Source: Actinomadura sp. WMMA1423 (GTDB taxonomy: Bacteria > Actinomycetota > Actinomycetes > Streptosporangiales > Streptosporangiaceae). Taken from it: 64,000 bases of DNA. The DNA is taken from positions 2,604,001 to 2,668,000 of the forward strand of contig NZ_CP041244.1 in assembly GCF_006547145.1 (NCBI RefSeq), written 5' to 3'. A model generated the notes under the pieces. That model did no database searches. It saw only the letters and a list, made by a program, of their open reading frames with translations, and was not told the origin of the DNA. Numbering within the stretch: the first letter of the stretch is position 1; each line of letters begins with the position of its first letter. This document shows positions 9,801 to 19,350 of the stretch, piece after piece. A program made the translations under genes and the position numbers.

Positions 9801-11050
9801 CACCGGCTCCCGGGCGGGACCCGTGCGGACTCGGCGTCTGCGGCCGCACCCGCCATAGGCATGGTGGCCGCGATCTCGGTGCCGCCTCCCGGGGCGGAAC
9901 GCACCGCCAGCCGGCCGCCCGCCCGCGCGGCCCGCTCGTGCATGCCGACGAGCCCATAGTGGCCGCCCTCGGCGAGCGAGTCCAGTCGGCGGGGATCGTC
10001 CGGCCGTCCGGCCATGCCCGCACCGTCGTCCCGCACCCGCACCTCCAGTTCGCCGTCCACGATCTCGGCGACGATCTCGACGGCGGACGCGTGCGCGTGC
10101 CGCCGCACGTTCTCCAAGGCCTCCCGCGCGATCGTGACCATCTCGCGCCGCGCGGCCGCGGCGAGGTCCGCGCCCGGCCCGGCGTCCACCCGTACCGGGA
10201 CGCCGGTGCGCGCCTCCCACTCCCCCGCCAGCTCCCGCAGGGCGTCCCCCAGCGGGACACCGGCGGCGTCCTCGCGCAGCTCCGTGATGAGCGAGCGCGC
10301 CTCGCGGGCGGCGACCTGGGCGGCCGCGGCGATGCGCCGCGCCTCCGCCTCGGCCCGGTCGGGGGACTTGCGGACCCAGGCCGGCAGGCCGTTGGCCGAC
10401 AGCGCGATGCCGGAGAGCGTCGCGGTCAGCGAGTCGTGCATGTCGCGGGCCAGCCGGGTCCGCTCCTCGGCGGCCATCGCCACCGCCTCGGCCCGCCAGC
10501 GCGACTCCTCGGCGGCGGCGTGCTCGTCGAACAGGCGGCGCAGCACCGTGCCGACGAGCGCCGCCACCCCGTAGAAGACGGGCAGGGTGACGAGCAGCGA
10601 CACGGCGGCGCCGTCCTCGGAGGACGCGTTGCGGTAGAGCGCCGTGTAGTACAGGACGGCCTGCTGCGCGCAGAGCAGCGCGGCGACGGGCCACCGGTAC
10701 AGCAGCCCGGCGAGACCGGCCGTCACCACCGTCACGAGGAAGTAGGGGCCGAAGATCCCGCCCACCGCCAGCACGGCGTAACCCAGGAGCACGTCGAAGG
10801 CCAGCAGCGCGGGCTGCTCGAACAGCCGCAGCACGACCTTCTCCCAGCCCGCCAGCACCACGCCGGAGACCACGGCCGCGAGGACGAGCACGCCGATCGC
10901 CCACGGGTCGCCGCGCACCTGCCCGTCCACGAGCACGGTCACCCCGATGACGAGGACGCGCAGCTGCATCAGAAGGACGAACGCGGCACCGACCCTGCTC
11001 TCCACTGGACGCTGCAAAGCGGGCAGAGCCGGTTCACCGGAGCGCGGCAT
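9800..11050 (-). CDS. NarL-type sensor histidine kinase
   Basis: 416 residues. Four to six hydrophobic segments span about 20-170, with little extracellular loop, suggesting a membrane- or partner-sensing input. The HisKA_3 dimerisation motif EERTRLARDMHDSLTATLSG gives phospho-acceptor His205. The HATPase domain shows EALENVRRHAHA, DDGAGM and GLVGMHERAARAGG. It is followed by its response regulator and is divergent from the HTH/beta-trefoil membrane protein, with 104 nt between starts. Confidence 0.92.
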   Translation of the reverse strand: MPRSGEPALPALQRPVESRVGAAFVLLMQLRVLVIGVTVLVDGQVRGDPWAIGVLVLAAVVSGVVLAGWEKVVLRLFEQPALLAFDVLLGYAVLAVGGIFGPYFLVTVVTAGLAGLLYRWPVAALLCAQQAVLYYTALYRNASSEDGAAVSLLVTLPVFYGVAALVGTVLRRLFDEHAAAEESRWRAEAVAMAAEERTRLARDMHDSLTATLSGIALSANGLPAWVRKSPDRAEAEARRIAAAAQVAAREARSLITELREDAAGVPLGDALRELAGEWEARTGVPVRVDAGPGADLAAAARREMVTIAREALENVRRHAHASAVEIVAEIVDGELEVRVRDDGAGMAGRPDDPRRLDSLAEGGHYGLVGMHERAARAGGRLAVRSAPGGGTEIAATMPMAGAAADAESARVPPGSR

Positions 11051-11154
11051 CGCGGGGAGTCCTCCAGTTGACGGGCGCCGAACTCATGGCGCCATGGATC
11101 TGGTCAAAGACCACAGAGGGAACATTAGCCATTCCGAACGGGGAGATCGCTACG

Positions 11155-12237
11155 ATGCCCACGAGAACAAGTGTTCCCGGGAGGACGCCGGTGCAGGCTC
11201 CGAGAGCGGTCCCGCGGCCGGATGCGGCTCGCGGCCCCGTCGATTTCCTCGACCTGATGCACGGTCTGCGGCAGTGGGCCGGCCTGTCCCTTTCCGAGGT
11301 CGAGGAGCGCATGCGCGCGGACGGTGCGGCCGACCCGTCCGGAATCGAGGCGCTCCGCGGCGCAGGCGCCCCGCCCGGCCGGGAGCTGGTCGCCGCCTTC
11401 GTCACCGCCTGCGGCCTCGCCCCGGACGAGCGCGAGCGCTGGCTGCGGGCCTACGACCGCGTTCGCGGCCCCGCCGAGGGCGACGACCCGTGGACCGCCG
11501 AGCTTCCGGCGATGGAGCTGAACCTGGCCGCCGCCGCGCCACCGCCGCGTCCCGGGCGACACGGGACGTCCCGAAGCGGGCCGGGCGGCCGGCGCAGGCT
11601 GTCCCTGCTGGTGGCCGCGCCGGTCGTCATCACGCTCGGCGTGGTGGTGTCGACGCTGCCGGGGGTGTTCGGCGGCGGAGCGGAGCCGCACCCGCGGCCG
11701 GGGGCCTCCGGCGAGCCCGCGCCGCCCCCGGCGGGAGGGGCCGTGCCCTCCCCTCCCGGAGAGTCCGTGCCGCCCCTGCCCGGCTGGTACACGGTCATGC
11801 CGCTGCCCGGCGAGGAGCGCTCCGGCAACTGCCTTTCGATCATGCCGGACGACCGCCTGAAGCCGCAGCTGGCGCAGGACAGGTGCGTGGCGCAGGACCG
11901 GCTCCAGCGGATCCGGCTCGCCCCCGTCCCGGCCTCTTCTGGGACGTTCCAGCTGAAGGCCTACACGATGGACGACGCGCTGTGGTGCGTCACGCTCGAC
12001 GCCCGCGCCGAGCGCTCCCCGCTGCACATGAACAGGTGCGGGAAGGATCCCCGGCAGCGGTTCGTGCTGACGCCGGCGGGCAGGTCGCTGTTCCGCATCG
12101 TCCCCGAGGCGACGCGCGGCGACGGCATGTGCGTGAGCGTCGACACCGGGGAGAGCGGCGAGCTGGAGGCGGTCCAAGCCGCGTGCGGCCGCACCGCCGT
12201 GCGCGGCTACCTCTTCGCGCCCGCCGCGGCGCCGTAG
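11155..12237 (+). CDS. HTH - transmembrane - beta-trefoil (ricin-like) protein
   Basis: 360 residues from the ATG at 11155, which has GGGGAG 9 nt upstream. The N-terminal third (30-105) resembles actinomycete XRE-type HTH regions (FLDLMHGLRQWAGLSLSEVE). One membrane helix spans about 149-171. After a Pro/Gly linker, residues 220-360 contain three similar segments, each with two cysteines (NCLSIM/DRCVAQD, WCVTLD/NRCGKD, MCVSVD/AACGRT). This threefold pattern is that of a ricin-type beta-trefoil with three intra-repeat disulphides. The topology suggests a cytoplasmic DNA- or protein-binding head coupled to an outside carbohydrate-binding domain; function is inferred. Confidence 0.8.
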   Translation: MPTRTSVPGRTPVQAPRAVPRPDAARGPVDFLDLMHGLRQWAGLSLSEVEERMRADGAADPSGIEALRGAGAPPGRELVAAFVTACGLAPDERERWLRAYDRVRGPAEGDDPWTAELPAMELNLAAAAPPPRPGRHGTSRSGPGGRRRLSLLVAAPVVITLGVVVSTLPGVFGGGAEPHPRPGASGEPAPPPAGGAVPSPPGESVPPLPGWYTVMPLPGEERSGNCLSIMPDDRLKPQLAQDRCVAQDRLQRIRLAPVPASSGTFQLKAYTMDDALWCVTLDARAERSPLHMNRCGKDPRQRFVLTPAGRSLFRIVPEATRGDGMCVSVDTGESGELEAVQAACGRTAVRGYLFAPAAAP

Positions 12238-12259
12238 CCGGCCCCGCGCGGTCGGCGCG

Positions 12260-15200
12260 TCAGTCGAGGTCGCGCAGGCGCTGGCTGACGACCTGGGTGA
12301 CGCCGTCGCCGCGCATGCTGACGCCGTAGAGCGCGTCCGCGCCCTCCATGGTGCGCTTCTGATGCGTGATGACGATCAGCTGGGACGACTCGCGCAGCTC
12401 CTCGAAGACCGTGATGAGCCGCTGGGTGTTGGTGTCGTCGAGCGCGGCCTCGACCTCGTCCAGCACGTAGAACGGGGACGGGCGGGCCTTGAACACGGCG
12501 ACGAGGAAGGCGATGGCGACGAGGGACCGCTCGCCGCCCGACAGCAGCGACAGCCGCTTGACCTTCTTGCCGGGCGGGCGGGCCGAGACCTCGACGCCCG
12601 TGGCGAGCATGTCGTCCGGCTCGGTCAGCGAGAGGCTGCCCTCACCGCCGGGGAACAGCCGGGCGAAGATCCGCTCGAACTCGCGGGCGGTGTCGTCGTA
12701 GGCGGCGGCGAAGACCTGCTGGACGCGCTCGTCGACCTCCTTGACCAGGCCGAGCAGCTCGCGCTGCGTCTTCTTCAGGTCCTCCAGCTGGGAGGTGAGG
12801 AAAGCGTGCCGCTCCTCCAGGGCCGCGAACTCCTCCAGGGCGAGCGGGTTGACCTTGCCGAGCTGGTTGAGCTGCCGCTCGGCGACTTTGGCGCGCTTCT
12901 CCTGGACGGCCCGCTCGTACGGGGCGGGCGGCGCGTCCTCGCCCTTCTCCGGGTCGGCGGGGACGGGCTGGTCGGGCCCGTACTCCGACACCAGCGCCTC
13001 GACCTCCAGGCCGAACTCCTCCAGGGCCCGCTGCTCGTACTGCTCCAGCCGCAGCCTCTGCTCGGCGCGGGCGACCTCGTTGCCGTGCACGACGTTGACG
13101 AGGCGTTCGAGCGTGGAGGAGAGCTCCCGCACCTGCCCGCGGACGACCTTCAGCTCGGCCTCGCGCGCCGCCTTGGCCTGCTCGGCCGCCTCGCGGCGCC
13201 GCACGGCGGCGGCGAGGGAGTGCTCGATGCGCTCCAGCGTCGTCCGCGCGCCCCGCAGGACGGCCTTGGCAACCCTGGCCTGCTCCTCGCGGCGGGCGCG
13301 GCGGTGGGCGGCGCGGGCGCGCTCCTCGCGCTCGCGGCGGGCTCCGCGTTCGAGCGCGTCGGCGCGTCCGGAGATGGCCTGGACGCGCTCCTCGGCGGTG
13401 CGGACCGAGAGCCGCGCCTCCATCTCCACGCTGCGCAGCTCCTGGCAGCGGGCGTTCAGCTCGTCGCGGGCCTCGGTGTCGTGCCCGGCCTCGTCGGCGA
13501 CCTCGGCGGCCTCCTCCGCCTCGGCGAGCCGGACCGCGAGCTCCTCGGCCGCCTCGGTGTCGCGTTCGAGGGACTCCCCGGCCGCGTCGAGGGCCTTGGT
13601 GAGCCGTTCGGCCTCCCCTTGCGCGGCCCGGACGCCCGCCTCCAGGCGCGCGGCGCGCTTGGCCTCCTGCGCGGCCTGCGCGTCGTACTCCCGCAGCCGC
13701 GCGCGGACGCGGTCGAGTTCGGCCTGCGCGTGGTCGACCCCGGCCCGGGCCTCACCGGCGGCGGCCTCGGCCGCCTCGACCGCGGTCTGGGCGGCGTGCT
13801 CGCGCTCCACCACCCCGGCGAGGCCGTCCGCGGCGGCGGCCGCGGCCGTCTCGGCCGCGGCGAGGTCCTCGGTGGCCTGGTCGAGTGTCGCGCGCATCTG
13901 CAGCAGGCTCTGCCCGCCGCCCGCGCCGCCGCCCTGCGCCCAGTGCGCCCCGACGAGCTCCCCGTCCCGCGTGACGGCCCGGAGCGACGGCTCCCCGCGC
14001 ACGAGCGCGACCGCGGCAGGGACGTCGTCGGCCACGACCACGTCGCGCAGCAGGTGCTCGAACGCGGGACGCACGGCGTCCGGGACGGTGACCGCGTCGA
14101 CCGCGTAGTCGGCCCCGGCGACCCGCTCGGCCCGCGCCGGCACGCCGCCCCCGACGACCAGCCCGGCGCGTCCGGCGTCGCGGGAGCGCAGGAGGGCGAG
14201 GGCGGCCTCGGCGGTGTCCAGGGACCCGACCGCGATGGCCTCGGCGGCGTTGCCGAGCGCGGCGGCGATGGCGGTCTGGTATCCGGACCGGACGTTCAGC
14301 AGCGAGGCGACCGTGCCGAGCACCCCGTCGAGCGAGCCGTCGGAGGCCGCCGACAGCAGCGCCTCCCCGCCGTCGGCGGCGCTGGCGAGCGTCAGGTTCA
14401 GGGCCTCGATCCGCGCCTGGAGCGCCGCGACCTGCTTCTGCGCCGCCTGGTCGGCGGTGCGCGCCGCCCCGGCGGCCGCCCGGGCCTCCTTCAGCGCGCG
14501 GCGCGGGCCGTCCACGGCGGCGCGGGCCGACTCGGCGGCGTCCTTGGCGGCGGCGAGCGCCGCTTGCGCGGTCTCGTGCTCGGCGGCGAGCGCCGGGTCC
14601 TCGACGACCTCGGCCTCGAACGCCTCGAACTCGGCCTGCGCGGACTCGGCGCGCTGCCCGGCCTCCTCCCGCGCCTGCGCGAGCCGCCCGATCTCCGACC
14701 GCCCGGCCTGCGCCTTGCTGCGCAGCGCCTCCACCCGGCCGCGCAGCCGGGCCAGCTCCTCGCGGCGGTCGGCGGCGGCGCGCGCGGCGGACTGCAGGCG
14801 GCGCTCCTCGGCGGCGAGGGCCTCCTCGGCCGCCGCCCGCTCGTCGACGGCGTGGGACAGGCCGTCGCGCGCCTCGTCGAGGGCTTCGCGGAGCATCTCC
14901 TCCTGCTCGCGGATCTCGGCGGCCTCGCGCTCCATGTCCTCGGGGTCGCGGCCGCGCCGCTCCTCCTCGCGCGCCTCGGCGGCGTTGCGGTGCCGCTCGC
15001 CGGCGAGGTCGGCGACGCCCCGCAGCCGCTCCTTCAGCGCCGACAGCTGGAACCAGGTGTCCTGGACCTGCGCGAGCTTCGGCGCCTGCTCCGCCTCCTC
15101 GGCCTCCAGGACGGCCTCGCGCTCCTGCGCCTCGGCCAGCGCCCGCTCGGTCTCGGTGCGCCGCTCCCGGATGGCGGCCTCGTCGGCGGCCTCCTGCTCC

Positions 15201-15922
15201 AGCTTCGTCCGCAGCGTCACCAGGTCGTCGGCGAGCAGCCGCAGCCGGGCGTCCCGCAGGCCGGCCTGGATGACGGCTGCCCGGCGCGCGATCTCGGCCT
15301 GCCTGCCGAGCGGCTTCAGCTGCCGCCGCAGCTCACCCGTGAGGTCTTGCACGCGCGTGAGGTTGCCCTGCATCGCGTCCAGCTTGCGGAGGGCCTTCTC
15401 CTTGCGCTTGCGGTGCTTGAGGACGCCCGCGGCCTCCTCGATCACCGCGCGGCGCCCCTCCGGCCCCGAGTGCAGGACGCGGTCGAGCTGCCCCTGCCCG
15501 ATGATCACGTGCATCTCGCGGCCGATGCCGGAGTCCGACAGCAGCTCCTGGATGTCCAGCAGCCGGCACGAGTCGCCGTTGATCGCGTACTCGCTCGATC
15601 CCGACCGGAACATCAGCCGGCTGATCGTGACCTCGCTGTAGTCGATCGGCAGCGCGCCGTCGGAGTTGTCGATCGTCAGCACGACCTCGGCCCGCCCGAG
15701 CGGCGCCCGGCTGGCCGTCCCGGCGAAGATGACGTCCTCCATCTTGCCGCCGCGCAGCGACTTGGCGCCCTGCTCCCCCATAACCCAGGCCAGCGCGTCC
15801 ACGACATTGGACTTGCCGGACCCGTTGGGCCCCACGACGGCGGTGATCCCCGGCTCGAACTTGAGCGTCGTGGAGGACGCGAAGGACTTGAAGCCGCGCA
15901 GCGTCAGGTTCTTCAGATACAC
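12260..15922 (-). CDS. smc: Chromosome segregation ATPase SMC
   Basis: 1220 residues from the GTG at 15922 (MYLKNLTLRGFKSFA), the expected length. Walker A GPNGSGKSN lies near residue 31, followed by the long coiled coil interrupted by the hinge (about 500-700). The C-terminal head has the ABC signature LSGGERSLVAIAFL and Walker B FYVLDEVEAALDD. It acts with ScpA/ScpB (not in the window) in chromosome compaction. It converges with the beta-trefoil gene, 22 nt between stops, and lies in the conserved ftsY-smc-rnc neighbourhood. Confidence 0.97.
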   Translation of the reverse strand: MYLKNLTLRGFKSFASSTTLKFEPGITAVVGPNGSGKSNVVDALAWVMGEQGAKSLRGGKMEDVIFAGTASRAPLGRAEVVLTIDNSDGALPIDYSEVTISRLMFRSGSSEYAINGDSCRLLDIQELLSDSGIGREMHVIIGQGQLDRVLHSGPEGRRAVIEEAAGVLKHRKRKEKALRKLDAMQGNLTRVQDLTGELRRQLKPLGRQAEIARRAAVIQAGLRDARLRLLADDLVTLRTKLEQEAADEAAIRERRTETERALAEAQEREAVLEAEEAEQAPKLAQVQDTWFQLSALKERLRGVADLAGERHRNAAEAREEERRGRDPEDMEREAAEIREQEEMLREALDEARDGLSHAVDERAAAEEALAAEERRLQSAARAAADRREELARLRGRVEALRSKAQAGRSEIGRLAQAREEAGQRAESAQAEFEAFEAEVVEDPALAAEHETAQAALAAAKDAAESARAAVDGPRRALKEARAAAGAARTADQAAQKQVAALQARIEALNLTLASAADGGEALLSAASDGSLDGVLGTVASLLNVRSGYQTAIAAALGNAAEAIAVGSLDTAEAALALLRSRDAGRAGLVVGGGVPARAERVAGADYAVDAVTVPDAVRPAFEHLLRDVVVADDVPAAVALVRGEPSLRAVTRDGELVGAHWAQGGGAGGGQSLLQMRATLDQATEDLAAAETAAAAAADGLAGVVEREHAAQTAVEAAEAAAGEARAGVDHAQAELDRVRARLREYDAQAAQEAKRAARLEAGVRAAQGEAERLTKALDAAGESLERDTEAAEELAVRLAEAEEAAEVADEAGHDTEARDELNARCQELRSVEMEARLSVRTAEERVQAISGRADALERGARREREERARAAHRRARREEQARVAKAVLRGARTTLERIEHSLAAAVRRREAAEQAKAAREAELKVVRGQVRELSSTLERLVNVVHGNEVARAEQRLRLEQYEQRALEEFGLEVEALVSEYGPDQPVPADPEKGEDAPPAPYERAVQEKRAKVAERQLNQLGKVNPLALEEFAALEERHAFLTSQLEDLKKTQRELLGLVKEVDERVQQVFAAAYDDTAREFERIFARLFPGGEGSLSLTEPDDMLATGVEVSARPPGKKVKRLSLLSGGERSLVAIAFLVAVFKARPSPFYVLDEVEAALDDTNTQRLITVFEELRESSQLIVITHQKRTMEGADALYGVSMRGDGVTQVVSQRLRDLD

Positions 15923-16270
15923 GCGCCAGCCGTCCCCCCGGTATCCACACGAAGAACATCGGTCGAACGATACCGGCAGCACACCCCCAGAGCACGGCAC
16001 ACGCCCAGTCACCCAGGGCGGCGCGCCCCAGGAAGGTCCCGAAGAAAAACGGAGCCGATGACTGCACCCCGCCAGCACGAGCGAATCCGCGCCCCCAGCG
16101 AGTCACGCGCAATAGCGAGAACCGACCGCCGCCCCCAACTCAGCCACCCCGGCAACGACCGGGATCGCATCACGGCACAACTTCAGGCCCACACAGCTCG
16201 ATCAAGCACCGAGCCGGGTGAGCCATGCGCGACGACGGCAACCGTCTACTGCAACTACCTCCAACCACCG
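15923..16270. other. Intergenic region upstream of smc, no gene seen
   Basis: This stretch runs from the smc start to the edge of dispersed repeat copy A. Codon-position base use does not suggest coding. It must contain the smc promoter, but I see no convincing -10/-35 pair. Confidence 0.4.
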
Positions 16271-16444
16271 GCGCAACCACGCGACAAGCCCAACGGTTGC
16301 GATCGCGTCCGAAGGCAGGTTCGAGCTTGCGAGAACCTGATCGCGCAGCGAGCCGCCAAGGCGAGCCGAAGCGATGCCAGCGATCGCCCGCTTTGTACGA
16401 CGATGGAGGGCCGCCAGGCCCGAAGGAGGAGAAAAAAGCAATCA
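16271..16444 (-). repeat. Dispersed structured element, copy A
   Basis: Sense is taken as the minus strand: it starts at the TGA stop of the small coiled-coil gene and runs leftward. The outer stem is GCTTTTTTC/GTACAAAGC (16431-16439 with 16390-16398, 7 of 9 pairs). The inner hairpin is GGGCC-TGGC-GGCCC. A later stem is CAGGTTC/GAACCTG (16333-16339 with 16316-16322). Copies B (22901-23066) and C (35452-35624, opposite strand) keep these stems with changed bases. Short frames through the copies do not stay in register, so non-coding structure is favoured. Confidence 0.85.
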
Positions 16445-16639
16445 AGTAAGAGCCGGTTCGCGTTCCTTCACCGGCAGCGACATCACTTCGTCGTCCGTCG
16501 CCGTCGCAAGCGCGTCGTTCTCCGCCTGGAGCCGTACGAGCTCGGCCTCCAGGTCACGTACGCGCTGCTGAAGGCGCCGCATCTCCGCGACCATCCGGGG
16601 GTCGGGACCGCCGACGTGGCCGAGTAGAGCCTTCGCCAT
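16442..16639 (-). CDS. Small conserved coiled-coil protein
   Basis: 65 residues: MAKALLGHVGGPDPRMVAEM, then a heptad-patterned helix (RRLQQRVRDLEAELVRLQAE) and a short acidic tail. I recall near-identical small proteins in this neighbourhood in other actinomycetes, but no function. The ATG at 16639 has GGAGG 10 nt upstream. Its stop codon abuts dispersed repeat copy A. It probably dimerises through the coiled coil. Confidence 0.8.
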   Translation of the reverse strand: MAKALLGHVGGPDPRMVAEMRRLQQRVRDLEAELVRLQAENDALATATDDEVMSLPVKEREPALT

Positions 16640-16817
16640 GACTAAGGGTCCTCCACGCTGAGTAACCAGCAGGGATCGCGCACGAGAAACTGCTGAAGTC
16701 GGTGCGCGTACCGTCTAGAGTCGCACCGGCCCCTGCGCCGGTCAAGGCGCACATCACAGGCCAGTAACAACCTTCCACTCCTAGTTTAGCAGGTACAAAC
16801 CGGTACTCCCTACCCGG

Positions 16818-17147
16818 TCACCGTTCGTGGAACCCGGCGGCCTCGCCGCGGGGCGCGCTCCAGCGGTCGGCGACGCCGGTCACGGCGCCGGGACGTCCCG
16901 GAACGCCGCCGGGCACGTCGCCGTCCAGCATCTCCAGGAGCCGCCGGCAGCCGTGGCGCGGCCCCTCGGCGACGACCTCGACTCGGCCGTCGCGCAGGTT
17001 GGTGGCGCTGCCGTCCAGGCCCAGTTCGAGCGCCCGCGACCTCACCCACCAGCGGAACCCGACGCCCTGGACGCGCCCGCGCACCCACGCCGTGAGCCGC
17101 ACGGTCTCGTCGTCGTTCCCGCCCTCGTGCTCGGCGTCCACGTTCAT
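16818..17147 (-). CDS. acyP: Acylphosphatase
   Basis: 109 residues; hydrolyses carboxyl-phosphate bonds such as acetyl phosphate. The signature [16 protein letters not shown] holds the catalytic Arg, and the second signature [16 protein letters not shown] holds the catalytic Asn. The C-terminus is slightly longer than the ~92-residue family norm, with a Gly/Pro-rich tail ([14 protein letters not shown]). It lies 19 nt downstream of mutM in the same direction. Confidence 0.93.
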   Translation of the reverse strand: MNVDAEHEGGNDDETVRLTAWVRGRVQGVGFRWWVRSRALELGLDGSATNLRDGRVEVVAEGPRHGCRRLLEMLDGDVPGGVPGRPGAVTGVADRWSAPRGEAAGFHER

Positions 17148-17166
17148 CGCTCCCCCCTCGGCGCCG

Positions 17167-18060
17167 CTAGTACCGTGCCCGCCTGGGGCGGGGTTGGCAC
17201 ACCGGGCAGCTGTAGGACGAGCGGTTCATGAACTCGTCGCGGCGGATCGGGGAGCCGCAGCGGCGGCACGGCTCGTCCCGCCTGCCGTATGCGTCCAGGG
17301 ACCGCTCGAAGTAGCCGCTCTCGCCGTTGACGTTCACGTAGAGGCTGTCGAAGGAGGTCCCGCCGACCGCCAGGGCGGCCCCCATGACCTCTCGCGCGGC
17401 CTCCAGGACGCGTTCGGCCTCCGCCCGGGTCATCGTCTCGGTCGGGCGCGCCCAGTGCAGCCTGGCGCGCCACAGCGCCTCGTCGGCGTAGATGTTGCCG
17501 ACCCCGCTGATGAGGGACTGGTCGAGGAGGGCCCGCTTGATGCCGGTCTTGCGGCGGCGCAGGGCGCGGTAGAAGGCCTCCGCGTCGAAGGCGTCCTCCA
17601 GCGGGTCGGCCGCGATGTGCGCGATCGGCGCGGGGACGAGCGCCCGGGCGTCGAAGGCGTCGGGGACGAGGTCGGCGACCATGAGGTGCCCGAACGTCCG
17701 CTGGTCGACGAAGCGGAGGTCGAGGCCCTTGTCCTCGAACTCGACGCGGACCCGCAGGTGCTTCTCGCGCTCCCGGTCGGGCTCGCCGACGAGCAGCTGC
17801 CCGCTCATGCCGAGGTGCGCGAGCACCGCCTCGCCGGGGGCGCCGCCCTCCTCGGCCTGGAGCGGGATCCACAGGTACTTCCCGCGCCGCCGAGGGGCCA
17901 GCACGGTGCGCCCCGCGAGGCGCCCGGCGAAGTCGGCGGGCCCCGCCTCGTGCCTGCGCACGGATCTCGGATGGAGGACCTCGGCGGACGCGACGGTGCG
18001 CCCGCTCGTCCAGCTCTCCAGGCCGCGCCGGACGACCTCGACCTCGGGAAGCTCAGGCAC
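17167..18060 (-). CDS. mutM: Formamidopyrimidine-DNA glycosylase MutM/Fpg
   Basis: 297 residues; excises oxidised purines such as 8-oxoG. The N-terminus [14 protein letters not shown] supplies the catalytic Pro and Glu. The helix-two-turn-helix region has [18 protein letters not shown]. The C-terminal zinc finger has CRRC and CPVC. GTG start, overlapping the rnc stop by 8 nt, so mutM is translationally coupled to rnc. Confidence 0.96.
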   Translation of the reverse strand: MPELPEVEVVRRGLESWTSGRTVASAEVLHPRSVRRHEAGPADFAGRLAGRTVLAPRRRGKYLWIPLQAEEGGAPGEAVLAHLGMSGQLLVGEPDREREKHLRVRVEFEDKGLDLRFVDQRTFGHLMVADLVPDAFDARALVPAPIAHIAADPLEDAFDAEAFYRALRRRKTGIKRALLDQSLISGVGNIYADEALWRARLHWARPTETMTRAEAERVLEAAREVMGAALAVGGTSFDSLYVNVNGESGYFERSLDAYGRRDEPCRRCGSPIRRDEFMNRSSYSCPVCQPRPRRARY

Positions 18061-18895
18061 CGGCCTGCGCCGCCTGCCCGGCGTCCCTGGCCGGGTCTCC
18101 GCCCTGCTCAGGCTCCGCCTGCGCCGCTGCCTGCGCCTGTGCCCCCGCCTGCGCCACCGCCTCCCCCTGCGCCTCGGCCTCGCGCTGGACGACGATCTCC
18201 CGGATGGCGTTCCAGGCGGCCTCGGCGGCGTGCTGCTCGGCCTCCTTCTTGCTGCGGCCCTCCCCTGCCCCGTAGGTCTGCCCGCCGACCCGCACGGAGG
18301 CGCGGAACGTCTTCTGGTGGTCGGGGCCGCTCTCTGCGACGTGGTACTCGGGGACGCCGAGGTCCTCGACGGCGGTGAGCTCCTGCAGCGAGGTCTTCCA
18401 GTCCAGGCCGGCGCCGAGGCCGGCCGAGCGCTTGATCAGCGCGTCGAAGAGCCGGTGCACCAGGGCGGACGCCTCCTCCAGCCCCCGGTCGAGGTACACG
18501 GCGCCGATCAGCGCCTCCAGCGTGTCGGCGAGGATCGAGGCCTTGTCGCGGCCCCCGGTGCCCTCCTCGCCGCGGCCGAGCCGGATGTGGGCGCCCACAC
18601 CGAGGCCTCGGGCCACGCCGGCGAGGGCGCGCATGTTGACCACGGCGGCGCGCAGCTTCGCGAGCTGGCCCTCGGGCAGGTCGGGATGGCCGCGGAACAG
18701 CGTGTCGGTGACGACGAGCCCGAGCACCGAGTCGCCGAGGAACTCCAGGCGCTCGTTGGTGGGCAGGCCGCCGTTCTCGTAGGCGTAGGAACGGTGTGTC
18801 AGGGCGCGTTCGAGAAGCTCGTCGTCGACGTGGACGCCGAGCGCGCCGGTCAGTTCCGCGCGATCCGGCGCGGGTTCGTTCTTCTTGGCGCTCAC
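18053..18895 (-). CDS. rnc: Ribonuclease III
   Basis: 280 residues from the GTG at 18895, chosen because GAGGAGGGCC precedes it. It cleaves double-stranded RNA, including rRNA precursors. The catalytic motif [16 protein letters not shown] and the second acidic site [13 protein letters not shown] are present, followed by the dsRBD ([17 protein letters not shown] and [16 protein letters not shown]). The last 45 residues are an Ala/Gln/Glu-rich low-complexity tail, common in actinomycetes. Confidence 0.96.
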   Translation of the reverse strand: MSAKKNEPAPDRAELTGALGVHVDDELLERALTHRSYAYENGGLPTNERLEFLGDSVLGLVVTDTLFRGHPDLPEGQLAKLRAAVVNMRALAGVARGLGVGAHIRLGRGEEGTGGRDKASILADTLEALIGAVYLDRGLEEASALVHRLFDALIKRSAGLGAGLDWKTSLQELTAVEDLGVPEYHVAESGPDHQKTFRASVRVGGQTYGAGEGRSKKEAEQHAAEAAWNAIREIVVQREAEAQGEAVAQAGAQAQAAAQAEPEQGGDPARDAGQAAQAGA

Positions 18896-19169
18896 AGGCC
18901 CTCCTCGCAGGCCGTGCACCGCGCAGCGCGCGGTCGCGTCTGCGGCGCGCGGCCGGAGGCCGGGACGGCGAGGACGCTCGGCCGGAGGGGTCCGCGAAGA
19001 CGAGGTGCGCGCCGGTCGGTCTGATCCCGGCGTGCACCACGGCTCCGGGCGCGATCTCCGCGCCGGTCACCACGCCGACGTCACGCGCCGGGTGGTCGGG
19101 GTGCGTGTCCTTCCGCACCATGGGGGGCGGGCCGCTCGCGCGGTTCCGCCCCCCAGGATGCGAGAAGAC
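18896..19169. other. Gap between rnc and rpmF with a coding-like stretch
   Basis: 274 nt. On the minus strand a frame starting at the ATG at 19121 (MVRKDTHPDHPARDVGVV) has about 50 codons with almost all G/C third positions, like a real gene. It has no Shine-Dalgarno sequence and no stop before it runs into rnc out of frame. It may be a decayed gene or an unannotated leader. I do not call it a gene. Confidence 0.35.
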
Positions 19170-19349
19170 TCAGGCCGACGGGGCGATGACCTGCCGCCGG
19201 TCGTAGGTTCCGCATGTCGCGCACGCGGTGTGCGGCAGCTTGTGGTCGCGGCACGTCGGGCACTCGACCAGGTTCGGCGCGGCGGTCTTCCACTGCGAGC
19301 GCCGGTGCCGCGTGTTGCTGCGCGACTTCTTCCGCTTCGGGACGGCCAC
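19170..19349 (-). CDS. rpmF: 50S ribosomal protein L32
   Basis: 59 residues from the GTG at 19349 ([20 protein letters not shown]). Two CxxC pairs, CPTC and CATC, form the zinc ribbon, so this is the zinc-binding form. It follows the DUF177 gene by 1 nt, the widely conserved yceD-rpmF pairing. Confidence 0.97.
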   Translation of the reverse strand: MAVPKRKKSRSNTRHRRSQWKTAAPNLVECPTCRDHKLPHTACATCGTYDRRQVIAPSA

Positions 19350-19350
19350 G

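Noticed and set aside
16170..16445. Small ORFs through the dispersed element (e.g. FGPGGPPSS...AGDRWHR)
   Set aside because: Similar peptides appear in copies A and C, but copy B has indels that shift frame, and paired-base changes explain conservation better.
12362..16627. 1421-codon plus-strand open frame opposite smc
   Set aside because: SMC on the minus strand has all head motifs; the opposite frame is Leu/Gly/Arg-rich and mirrors the coiled-coil codons.
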